Origin: Tannerella sp.
GTDB lineage: Bacteria > Bacteroidota > Bacteroidia > Bacteroidales > Tannerellaceae
Direction: 5' to 3'
Length of the DNA: 39,868 bases
NCBI GenBank assembly: GCA_031271805.1
Contig: JAISUX010000002.1
Coordinates: forward strand, 1-39,868
The translations under genes and the position numbers were made by a program. The notes beneath the pieces are model-generated. The model saw nothing but the letters and a program-made list of their open reading frames with translations, had not been told where the DNA came from and did no database searches. Shown here one piece after another: positions 9,600-16,963 of the stretch (positions within the stretch are counted from its first letter, which is position 1; every line of letters begins with the position of its first letter).

Positions 9600-10979
9600 T
9601 TATTTCAGAACTTTTATCTTGATATTTCGGTATGAAACTTCATCGCCGTGGTCTTGCAACAATATGTGACCTTTGGGCGCTTCACCGAAACGACCGTCTT
9701 TGTTATATGACGGAGCGGCATATTTACTACCCTTGACCAATTCGCGGAACGCATCAGAACCGCGCTCGTATTCAACCGTCTTGAAGCCGTTCAACCAATG
9801 CTCTACATGGTTGTTCGGGAAGACCTTGATGACAGCCTGGTTCCACTGCCCTACCCCATTGAACCGTATGTTCTCCGGTTTAATGAGGTCATAAAGTCCG
9901 GCGCAACGACGACTGCCCGGCACCGTCGTATATAATTTGGCGTCTGGATGAACCGCATCATCAAGAATTTGATACTCAAGCCCATAAGCCGAGCCTTTCT
10001 GCTTTTCACTCTCGGTCACGAAATATTTCACCCCACTGTTGGCTCCCTTGGTAATCTTGAACTCAAGACTTAGTTCAAAAGCCGAATATTCGTCATTAGT
10101 GACAATGTCGCCACCATTGGTCGATTCTCCGCCGTCGGATTTATTGACGGTGATTTCACCATTGCCGACTACCCAGCCCTTGTCGGGAAATGCGTCTTTG
10201 TGAGCGCCTCGCCAGCCGGCCGAAGTCTTGCCGTCGAACAGCAATTTCCAACCCTGAGCAGCCTCTACCGACGAAATAGTGTTGGGTATCATATTGATTT
10301 CAGGCGCCAAAGTCCCCTGCGTCATATTCGCACCAACGTTTTCCGTCAGGATACGAATATTTTTCCATCGTATCTCTTTTCCTTCATCCGCAAAATCTCC
10401 CCCAATCGAATGAACCTGGAAAGCAATAAACCCCTGGAGCGCCTCATTATCAAGCAGATTAGACGTATTAACTCCATTCAGCCAGATACGGATAGTGTCT
10501 CCCAAGGCTTCGATACGGTAATGATTCCAGTCGTCGCGTTTATAGGCTTTGCGCCCCGGCTCATTATCTACAAGCGTCACAAGCCAGCCACGGCGAGCTT
10601 CGTCATAAATCCCACCGCTCCATGCGCGGTCGGAAGGGTCTATTTCGCACTGATATCCGTGTACGCGCCCATTGTTATAATCCGGCGTACTCAAACTGCG
10701 AAACTGAACACCCGAATTAAGCGACGGATCACACAAAACATCAAACTCAAGAATAAAATCGCCGTAGGCCTTCTCGGTAGCTAAGAAGCTGTTAGGCTGG
10801 TCTCTAATCGTCTTACCGACAAGCTCGCCATTTTCAACCCTGAACGGCGCTTTACCGTTCAGCTGCTTGAACCCATTAAAATCCTTTCCGTTAAACAACT
10901 TCGTCCATCCGTCACCGGACGTACAGGCCGACAATACAAAAAGCAAGCAAACACATGTTGATCTCAATATAACTTTCAT
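9600..10979 (-). CDS. Lipoprotein with two DUF1080 (3-keto-disaccharide hydrolase-like) domains
   Basis: The 459-residue product starts with a lipoprotein signal whose lipobox is LSAC, so it is probably anchored in the envelope. Two concanavalin-like DUF1080 domains follow: the first (about 23-215) opens with GWTKLFNGKDFNGF and has GYQCEIDPS and GGIYDEARRGW; the second (about 238-459) opens with GWKLLFDGKTSAGW and has HVEHWLNGFKTVEYE and ILLQDHGDEVSYRNIKIK. Some DUF1080 proteins hydrolyse 3-keto-disaccharides; others may only bind sugars. The same two domain types occur in reverse order in the lipoprotein at 21957. The ATG at 10979 is chosen because the signal peptide starts there and a promoter lies 35-66 bases upstream. 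Confidence 0.88.
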   Translation of the reverse strand: MKVILRSTCVCLLFVLSACTSGDGWTKLFNGKDFNGFKQLNGKAPFRVENGELVGKTIRDQPNSFLATEKAYGDFILEFDVLCDPSLNSGVQFRSLSTPDYNNGRVHGYQCEIDPSDRAWSGGIYDEARRGWLVTLVDNEPGRKAYKRDDWNHYRIEALGDTIRIWLNGVNTSNLLDNEALQGFIAFQVHSIGGDFADEGKEIRWKNIRILTENVGANMTQGTLAPEINMIPNTISSVEAAQGWKLLFDGKTSAGWRGAHKDAFPDKGWVVGNGEITVNKSDGGESTNGGDIVTNDEYSAFELSLEFKITKGANSGVKYFVTESEKQKGSAYGLEYQILDDAVHPDAKLYTTVPGSRRCAGLYDLIKPENIRFNGVGQWNQAVIKVFPNNHVEHWLNGFKTVEYERGSDAFRELVKGSKYAAPSYNKDGRFGEAPKGHILLQDHGDEVSYRNIKIKVLK

Positions 10980-11013
10980 ACTATAAAATTTAATTAAACG
11001 TTTATTTTGCCCG

Positions 11014-11045
11014 CAAATATAATATTTTTTGTAAAATAAATCAAA
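11014..11045 (-). promoter_or_regulatory. Promoter of the DUF1080 lipoprotein gene
   Basis: On the minus strand, TTTG (11042-11045), a 20-base spacer and TATATTTG (11014-11021) match the Bacteroidetes promoter consensus. The -7 box lies about 35 bases before the ATG at 10979. Confidence 0.75.
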
Positions 11046-11060
11046 TAAAATCATCCTTTT

Positions 11061-11092
11061 TTTCTTATTTAAAAAAATTTCCATTATCTTTA
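11061..11092 (+). promoter_or_regulatory. Possible promoter of the kinase/FHA cluster
   Basis: TATCTTTA (11085-11092) matches the -7 consensus at all but the last base, and TTTC (11061-11064) lies 20 bases upstream as an imperfect -33. The implied start of transcription is near 11099, about 40 bases before the first kinase gene. It is weaker than the other promoters in the window and is back-to-back with the DUF1080 promoter. Confidence 0.4.
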
Positions 11093-11137
11093 CGCTCGAT
11101 TAATCAACGAAATGGAAAATAAAACGGTTAATAATAA

Positions 11138-12430
11138 ATGGATTACATGGGTTTAAGATGTGATTTTAACAACGGTGATTTGATCGACGACAGATATGTA
11201 GTCGAAGAAAAACTCGGTGAAGGCTCGTTCGGCCTCGTCTTTAAGGTCAAAGATGGGGATAATGGCGTCTTTGCATTAAAATTACTCAAACTATGGGAGG
11301 TATTTCCCAACGAACGGCAGTACCTTATCGAACGTTTCAAGATTGAGTACGAAGCAGGGCAGATTAAAAGCGACTATCTCGTACCGTCGTTCGCCTATGG
11401 CACGGTAAAAGACATTCCATATATCGTTATGGAATTTTGCCCTAACGGCGACGTAAAGAAACAATGTGAAAGACCTGATTTTGACCTGATAAAGACCTGC
11501 ACCGAGGTCTTGTACGGACTCTACGACCTGCACAGCAAAGGGATGGTACATCGCGACCTGAAACCGGAAAATATCCTCATAAAAAGCAATGGCGTCAACG
11601 CTCTCACCGATTTCGGTTTCACAGGCGACAAGAATCATCGCATCACCAAAAAGAATTTATTCGGCAAGCCGTTACAAATATTCGGCACATACGCATACAT
11701 GCCTCCGGAACAAAGCGATCCTGCCGGAAGCAACTCTACTATCTTACCTGCAACCGATATTTTTGCTTTCGGCGTCGTCCTTTATCGCCTGATAACCGGG
11801 GCTTTACCATTCGGACCGCTCAGGAAAGAGTCCGATATACCCGATTACGTCAACCGTGTCAAGAAAGGTGATTGGGACAAGAAAAAATTCAAGGAAAAGA
11901 ACAAATATCCTTATCTCGAAAACCTTATCGAAGGATGCTTTATACCAAAATACAAAGATCGGATACAGAGCGCCGCAGAAGCCCTGTCGTTTTTCCCGTT
12001 GAATCACAATTACATACTGTCCAGAAGCGACCGCCGATATCAAAAAGATGTGGTCAACGGCTTCCTCCTTCGCGTCATACAGGGAGAAGACGACGGAGCG
12101 GTTTACAAATTGAATGACATGCTTAAAGGAAAGGAAAATATCCTCACTGTCGGACGCCTCGAGCCGTATAATTCCAATTCGATTTCGATTACGGAAAATT
12201 TTAGCAATTTCATCTCAAGGAAGCACTGCACCTTGGAATGGGAATGGTTGTCAAATCGTTGGCGCATTAAGGACGGACAAAGCAGTAAACAAGCCACCGT
12301 CGAAACATGGAATAATTCCACTAACGGCACATACGTAAATACACAACATATTTCGTCCGCAGGAACGGCATTGCGCCCGGGCGACATCATATCAATCGGC
12401 AATGCAAGATTAAGAGTTGAGGGTTATTGA
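11138..12430 (+). CDS. Soluble Ser/Thr protein kinase with C-terminal FHA domain
   Basis: The 430-residue protein is a eukaryotic-like (Hanks-type) kinase followed by an FHA phosphothreonine-binding domain. Visible motifs: glycine loop GEGSFGLVF (27-35), catalytic Lys48 in FALKLL, HRDLKPEN (138-145), DFG (158-160), PPE (189-191). The FHA domain (about 330-430) has GR (339-340), SRKH (360-363) and NSTNGTYVN (393-401), all the conserved positions for phosphothreonine binding. No membrane segment is seen, so it should be cytoplasmic. It is the first gene of a six-gene cluster and precedes the FHA-like gene by 18 bases. A second ATG three codons in is possible. Substrates are unknown; the membrane kinase of the same cluster is a candidate partner. 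Confidence 0.92.
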   Translation: MDYMGLRCDFNNGDLIDDRYVVEEKLGEGSFGLVFKVKDGDNGVFALKLLKLWEVFPNERQYLIERFKIEYEAGQIKSDYLVPSFAYGTVKDIPYIVMEFCPNGDVKKQCERPDFDLIKTCTEVLYGLYDLHSKGMVHRDLKPENILIKSNGVNALTDFGFTGDKNHRITKKNLFGKPLQIFGTYAYMPPEQSDPAGSNSTILPATDIFAFGVVLYRLITGALPFGPLRKESDIPDYVNRVKKGDWDKKKFKEKNKYPYLENLIEGCFIPKYKDRIQSAAEALSFFPLNHNYILSRSDRRYQKDVVNGFLLRVIQGEDDGAVYKLNDMLKGKENILTVGRLEPYNSNSISITENFSNFISRKHCTLEWEWLSNRWRIKDGQSSKQATVETWNNSTNGTYVNTQHISSAGTALRPGDIISIGNARLRVEGY

Positions 12431-12448
12431 TTTAATAATTAAGCAGTT

Positions 12449-13012
12449 ATGGAACAGGAAGAAGATAAATTCATATACTCTATCAAAGGGTCAATAGGAT
12501 CCGGCCTGAAGGCGCTACTCAACAGTTCTAATAAACCGTACTATATCTTAGAACAGAGGTCGAGTACCAAATACTACAGGGCAGGCAAGATGCACGCTAT
12601 TCTGGTTGACGAATTGCTCATAGGAAGTGACTCTAAATGCTCAATGCGTTATATTAATAATAAAAAGTTCACTATGATCGACGCCATACAGTCGGCCATT
12701 GTCAGAAGCGACGACGGATGGAAATATATCCGGATGTCGAAACAATACTCGACTTTCGTAAACGGCCAAAGAGTCGAAACGGAACACAAATTGGAGAACG
12801 GAGATCAGATTGCGGTGGCCCAGGATGGGCCTTACATCGGTTTCCACATACCCACCGGCAGGAAAGCGGAGCTGAAAAGCATCAGCCTGTCGAACCGCTT
12901 AGCCTTGTTCGGCTGGCAAGCGCTACGCCCATACAGAACGGCCTTAATAATATCGTCGATTCTGCTTATTTTGATTATTGCAGTAATTTTATGGTTAATA
13001 ATTAGTAATTAA
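12449..13012 (+). CDS. Tail-anchored FHA-like protein
   Basis: The 187-residue product has an FHA-like core (about 50-140) with LLIGSDSKCSMRY, AIQSAIVRSDDGWKYIR and STFVNGQRVETEHKLENGDQI. These resemble the GR, SxxH and NG strands of FHA domains, but the usual SRxH and N-NG residues are mostly missing (QSAIVR and STFVNG instead), so phosphothreonine binding is doubtful. One hydrophobic segment at the extreme C-terminus (about 164-185, followed by SN) suggests a tail anchor with the FHA part in the cytoplasm. It lies four bases before the second kinase gene. A structural adaptor at the membrane is a reasonable inference. Confidence 0.75.
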   Translation: MEQEEDKFIYSIKGSIGSGLKALLNSSNKPYYILEQRSSTKYYRAGKMHAILVDELLIGSDSKCSMRYINNKKFTMIDAIQSAIVRSDDGWKYIRMSKQYSTFVNGQRVETEHKLENGDQIAVAQDGPYIGFHIPTGRKAELKSISLSNRLALFGWQALRPYRTALIISSILLILIIAVILWLIISN

Positions 13013-13016
13013 TGTT

Positions 13017-14375
13017 ATGAGGCTCGAAGAAAACGCAATATTTGCCGAACGATACAAACTTATGGAATGTAAAGGCAAGGGAGGCTCGTCGGAAGTATGG
13101 CTCGCCCGCGATGAGAGCGTCATGATGTTTGTCGCCCTGAAAATATATTCCGAAGATGCAAGAATAGAACAAGATATGATTGATTTTTTCCGAAATGAAT
13201 TTAAACTCGTTTACGGCCTCAATCACGAAAATGTTCTGCCGCCCACTTCTTTCGACATCTATGAAAGTATGCCTTATCTCGTCATGAAATTTTGCAAGAA
13301 CGGCTCGAGCCTCAGCCTGAAAAATAAAATGACCGAAGCCGACGCATGGAAATTCCTTCACGATGTCGCTTCGGGCTTGGATTACCTTTGGGACCATTCG
13401 ATAATCCATAAAGACATCAAACCCGATAACGTACTTATCGACGACAACGGATCGTTTCTAATCAGCGATTTCGGAATTAGCAGCAGCATAAGATCAACAA
13501 TTAAAAAGAGTGAATCCGAGCTTAACAACGATTTCTTAACCGCCCCTTACGCTTCTCCGGAACGTTACCAGAGAGTTAGTCTTCCCGCAGGTGATATATG
13601 GAGTATGGGAGCTTCTGTTTATGAGCTGCTTACCGGTTATTTTCCATTCGGAGGCAACGGCGGACAAATTCAGGATAAAAACACAAAAATCCCGAAATTA
13701 GACGGCCAATGGTCGTCCAAGTTAAAAAGGATGATACGCAAATGCCTTGCATATAAACCGTCGGACAGGCCTAACGCTGCCGCTATCAAAATAATTGCGG
13801 AAAAATACATGAAGAAATGCCCGAAGCCATTCAATTTCAGCGCTTTCGCCTTAAGATTTATTGTAATTGCATTAGTCTTGGCTCCGTGCCTGCTTTTCTT
13901 TATCAGAAATAAGGAGCCTCAGAATCCGCCCGAACCACTACCTGCGGATACAATCAAAATCCAACAGGACGAACAGGTTGAGAACAACGACACCGTAAGC
14001 CGGGCGTCAACAGACACCCCCATTAATGAATCTGTAGAAAAACCGGCAGAAAAGCCTGTGGTCAAACCTCAAAAGAGCGCCGATGAATACTTGGCCGAAG
14101 GCAATTCCTTCTTCAACAGGGGACAATACAAAGAGGCTATCGACTGCTACAAGCGCTATCTCGAACTTTCCGGCAATAACAATCCTTCTATCCGGCAAAG
14201 GATTAAGACTGCCGAAACGAGTATTCCCATCCGGGAAAAAGCCGATTTGCTTTACAACGAAGGGAAATACGCCGAGGCCAAAGCCGAATACATGAAAATA
14301 TTTAACAGTGCGGATACATTTCTCAAAGAGAGATTAAGAGCATGCGACGAACAAATAAAACGGCAAAACGAATGA
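13017..14375 (+). CDS. Transmembrane Ser/Thr protein kinase with extracytoplasmic TPR-like region
   Basis: The 452-residue protein has an N-terminal kinase domain (about 10-265): glycine-rich loop GKGGSSEVWLA (20-30), Lys42 in VALKIY, HKDIKPDN (131-138; HKD replaces the usual HRD), DFG (151-153) and SPE (180-182). One membrane segment (about 277-296) follows, then a Pro-rich linker (300-350) and TPR-like helices (about 354-445) with AEGNSFFNRGQYKEAIDCYK and LLYNEGKYAEAKAEYMKIF. By the positive-inside rule the kinase faces the cytoplasm and the TPR part the periplasm, an arrangement reminiscent of sensor kinases of the PknB type. Its TGA stop overlaps the next ATG (ATGA). Confidence 0.9.
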   Translation: MRLEENAIFAERYKLMECKGKGGSSEVWLARDESVMMFVALKIYSEDARIEQDMIDFFRNEFKLVYGLNHENVLPPTSFDIYESMPYLVMKFCKNGSSLSLKNKMTEADAWKFLHDVASGLDYLWDHSIIHKDIKPDNVLIDDNGSFLISDFGISSSIRSTIKKSESELNNDFLTAPYASPERYQRVSLPAGDIWSMGASVYELLTGYFPFGGNGGQIQDKNTKIPKLDGQWSSKLKRMIRKCLAYKPSDRPNAAAIKIIAEKYMKKCPKPFNFSAFALRFIVIALVLAPCLLFFIRNKEPQNPPEPLPADTIKIQQDEQVENNDTVSRASTDTPINESVEKPAEKPVVKPQKSADEYLAEGNSFFNRGQYKEAIDCYKRYLELSGNNNPSIRQRIKTAETSIPIREKADLLYNEGKYAEAKAEYMKIFNSADTFLKERLRACDEQIKRQNE

Positions 14376-14890
14376 ACGGAGAACATACATACAGGTTTTT
14401 GTTATTTGCGACGCTTATAGCCTTGCTAAGCGCTTTCGCATCGTCGCAAGAAGTCGTTATCTCGCCTTCCGACAGCCGCTTCAACAAAAAGATTGCCGAC
14501 GAAAATCTTACCGATTCGTTAAGCAATTTCAAATGCTCAAACAGCGCCTTTGCGGATAGCACATACAACGCCCTGTTCGACAAATATACTTCATCCGACA
14601 ACATCGTCCTCGACATTAAACACCTCAGATACGGCCTCGAGCCGCCAATTATAAGCATCCCGATGAAAGACTTCTTTTGCATGTTTAAGGATGACTTCAA
14701 CCTGTTCTGTAACATACGCGACGAAGATGACGACAACATCAAAATCACGATAATCCTTCAGCATAAGATTCACCCCTTCATACACATGCTTCTCGTAGAA
14801 ACGACTAAGGAGGCGTTTGAAAAAGGGGAAGATAATATCAAGTCCGATTTCTATTCTTACATTCCGCAACATACATTCATTAATAATTAA
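14372..14890 (+). CDS. Exported protein of unknown family in the kinase cluster
   Basis: I do not recognise this family. The 172-residue product has a hydrophobic N-terminal segment (about 7-24) ending ASSQ, consistent with a cleaved signal peptide. The mature part is rich in Asp, Ile and Phe, without cysteine pairs or repeats that suggest a function. The ATG at 14372 overlaps the kinase stop as ATGA, which sets the start, and translational coupling to the kinase is likely. It lies four bases before the next exported-protein gene. Periplasmic location is inferred from the signal peptide only. Confidence 0.7.
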   Translation: MNGEHTYRFLLFATLIALLSAFASSQEVVISPSDSRFNKKIADENLTDSLSNFKCSNSAFADSTYNALFDKYTSSDNIVLDIKHLRYGLEPPIISIPMKDFFCMFKDDFNLFCNIRDEDDDNIKITIILQHKIHPFIHMLLVETTKEAFEKGEDNIKSDFYSYIPQHTFINN

Positions 14891-14894
14891 AGAT

Positions 14895-15878
14895 ATGAGA
14901 GATACGAAATTTTACTTTTTGACGCTTGTCTGTTTGACACTCGCTTTCAGCGCCGTCGGGGCGCAACGCGACAGTGTTGACGTCAGGATTGCTTTCGGCA
15001 GCAGCGACGACTATCTTAAAGCTAAGATGGAATCTAATGCCTCAACACTTCTGACTATCCTAAAAAACGCCGCGCACGACAAAAAAGAACCTAAATTCCC
15101 CGACAACATCATGACTGAAGATACGGAGATGAAAATCAAGGAGATGTGGAAGTCAAGCCGTATAGAATGTATATACAACGAAATACGGACTAACTGTCTT
15201 AATACTTCTTACGGCGACTTGCAAATCCGCAATATTCCGGTGATCTTCACTGCCGCTTCGGAGGAGACTAAAAACGAAGAGATTTCCCTGAATTTCAACA
15301 AACAGGGACTTATTAACGATATAAACATCACGATAAAACTTCACCAGTACGAAAGCATTTTCGGCAACAGCGAGGTGGTCGAGGATATCGTGAACCGCAA
15401 TAAGATACTTGACTTTATCGAGAAGTTCCGCACTGCTTATAATTGCAAGGATATCGAATATCTCGAAAACGTTTATAGCAATAACGCGCTGATTATAAAT
15501 GCAGTAGAAAGGAAAATCCGGCAGATTCCCAATTCCGACCAGCCACTGAAAAGTCTCGGAGAGAAACAATACGATTTCCAGGTCAAGTCGAAGGCCGAAT
15601 ACATAGCAGCTCTTAAAAAGGTCTTCAAGAAAAATTCTTTCATTAATATCATCTTCGACTCTATTGAAGTGCTCGAACATCCGGGCTTCGAGAACATCTA
15701 CGGCGTCACCCTCAAACAGCATTGGAACTCCGAATCCTACAATGATGTGGGATATTTGTACCTTTTAATTGATTGCACTAAGGAATACGAAATGCAGGTT
15801 TTCGTCCGCGCCTGGTCGCCCGATCAACTCTTCGATTTCAACTCTTTTGGCGATATTAAATTTCATGACTCAAAATAA
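14895..15878 (+). CDS. Exported protein with C-terminal NTF2/SnoaL-like domain
   Basis: The 327-residue product has a signal peptide (about 1-23, ending SAVGAQ). An N-terminal region (about 25-155) of unknown fold is followed by a stretch (about 165-310) with ILDFIEKFRTAYNCKDIEYLENVYSNNALI, YIAALKKVFKKN and YGVTLKQHWNSESYNDVGYLYLLIDC. The helix-then-cone-sheet pattern resembles NTF2/SnoaL-like domains found in many exported Bacteroidetes proteins. Such domains bind ligands or partners and are rarely enzymes when the pocket residues are unclear. The ATG at 14895 is chosen because it starts the signal peptide and lies four bases after the preceding stop. Confidence 0.7.
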   Translation: MRDTKFYFLTLVCLTLAFSAVGAQRDSVDVRIAFGSSDDYLKAKMESNASTLLTILKNAAHDKKEPKFPDNIMTEDTEMKIKEMWKSSRIECIYNEIRTNCLNTSYGDLQIRNIPVIFTAASEETKNEEISLNFNKQGLINDINITIKLHQYESIFGNSEVVEDIVNRNKILDFIEKFRTAYNCKDIEYLENVYSNNALIINAVERKIRQIPNSDQPLKSLGEKQYDFQVKSKAEYIAALKKVFKKNSFINIIFDSIEVLEHPGFENIYGVTLKQHWNSESYNDVGYLYLLIDCTKEYEMQVFVRAWSPDQLFDFNSFGDIKFHDSK

Positions 15879-15879
15879 T

Positions 15880-16953
15880 ATGAAAAAAATTATTCTTTTA
15901 TTCGCGATTTTAATTGCAAGCCATGCGGCGGCATACGCACAGCATCTGGAAGCAAAAAAAATGCCCGATCTTATTGCCTACAACGGCCAGGGCAAGTATG
16001 GTATCATAGTGATTATCGCCCATAATTCGTTTGTTTTAACTTTTTCCACAAGTTTAGACGGGCCAAGGGGTTCGCAAATTATCAAGCAGGAAACAAGGCA
16101 AATCGGGATTCAAACCGAGTACACGCTCACATTCGACGCAGCTAAGACAAAAGGCGCTACGTTGAGAATCGAAGAACCGAACCATGTACTGCTGACTATT
16201 CCTATCGGGTTGTCACCTAACGAGGCTGTCAAATACCTTGTTGACGACCCCGAATACGAGGATTCCAAACCTTGCCACCGCAAGCACATAATCCTCGGAG
16301 ACAGGTTTTTCGCGAAGTCCGAATACGAAATGGCGAAGTTTGAGTACGAGAACTCCCTCAAATGCTGGCCTGAAGACGAAAGTGATGTAGAGATAAATAA
16401 TAAAATCAGCGATACGGATAAAAAAATCCGGGAATTAACGATGTTTGATGACGAAAATAATGTCAATAATTTTGCCATTCCGGAAAAACGTTCTGCTTTG
16501 TTAACACGGTTTCGTGTGATTTCCTACGAATTTGAAATCGACGCTTCCATAGGACTTGCCTTCGGAATATACAAGGACAAATTTGGAGAATACGGTTCGA
16601 TAAGAATAAGTCCCGATGTTTTCTCGTTTCTCGCGACCAAAGGCAAGAGCCGACGGTCGGAATACAACCTGACAGGAGGCATAACTTATCCTTTAATCAA
16701 GATTGACGGCAAAGATCGTATTTGGGCTTACGGAGGCTTAGGCCTCACCGCTCTCGACGTAACCGTCGAAGGGGCGTTAAAAACGCAATTTGCCGTTTCG
16801 CCGGAAATCGGCGCAATGCTCAAAATACCTGTAGGAGGCAAGGATATGATCGCCTTGAAATATACGTTGCAGTACCGCAATAGCGTCAAGGATTCCTATT
16901 CGGTTTACTTCGGCGTAATAAGAAGTATCGTAGGAATAGGATTTTGCTTTTAA
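15880..16953 (+). CDS. Exported TPR-like / probable outer-membrane beta-barrel protein
   Basis: The 357-residue product starts with a signal peptide (cleavage near AYA-Q, residue 20). A beta-rich N-terminal part (about 25-125, possibly PEGA-like) is followed by a TPR-like helical part (about 133-190, GDRFFAKSEYEMAKFEYENSLKCWPEDE) that resembles the TPR-like segment of the membrane kinase two genes upstream. From about 200 to the end, alternating beta strands end in the terminal Phe (GIGFCF) typical of outer-membrane barrels. The ATG lies one base after the preceding stop; another at 15865 is possible. It is the last gene of the cluster and ends 10 bases from the uvrA stop. Confidence 0.65.
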   Translation: MKKIILLFAILIASHAAAYAQHLEAKKMPDLIAYNGQGKYGIIVIIAHNSFVLTFSTSLDGPRGSQIIKQETRQIGIQTEYTLTFDAAKTKGATLRIEEPNHVLLTIPIGLSPNEAVKYLVDDPEYEDSKPCHRKHIILGDRFFAKSEYEMAKFEYENSLKCWPEDESDVEINNKISDTDKKIRELTMFDDENNVNNFAIPEKRSALLTRFRVISYEFEIDASIGLAFGIYKDKFGEYGSIRISPDVFSFLATKGKSRRSEYNLTGGITYPLIKIDGKDRIWAYGGLGLTALDVTVEGALKTQFAVSPEIGAMLKIPVGGKDMIALKYTLQYRNSVKDSYSVYFGVIRSIVGIGFCF

Positions 16954-16963
16954 AATCAAATCC

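Noticed and set aside
10200-10784. 194-residue plus-strand open frame
   Set aside because: Antisense to the DUF1080 lipoprotein, no signals, no domain.
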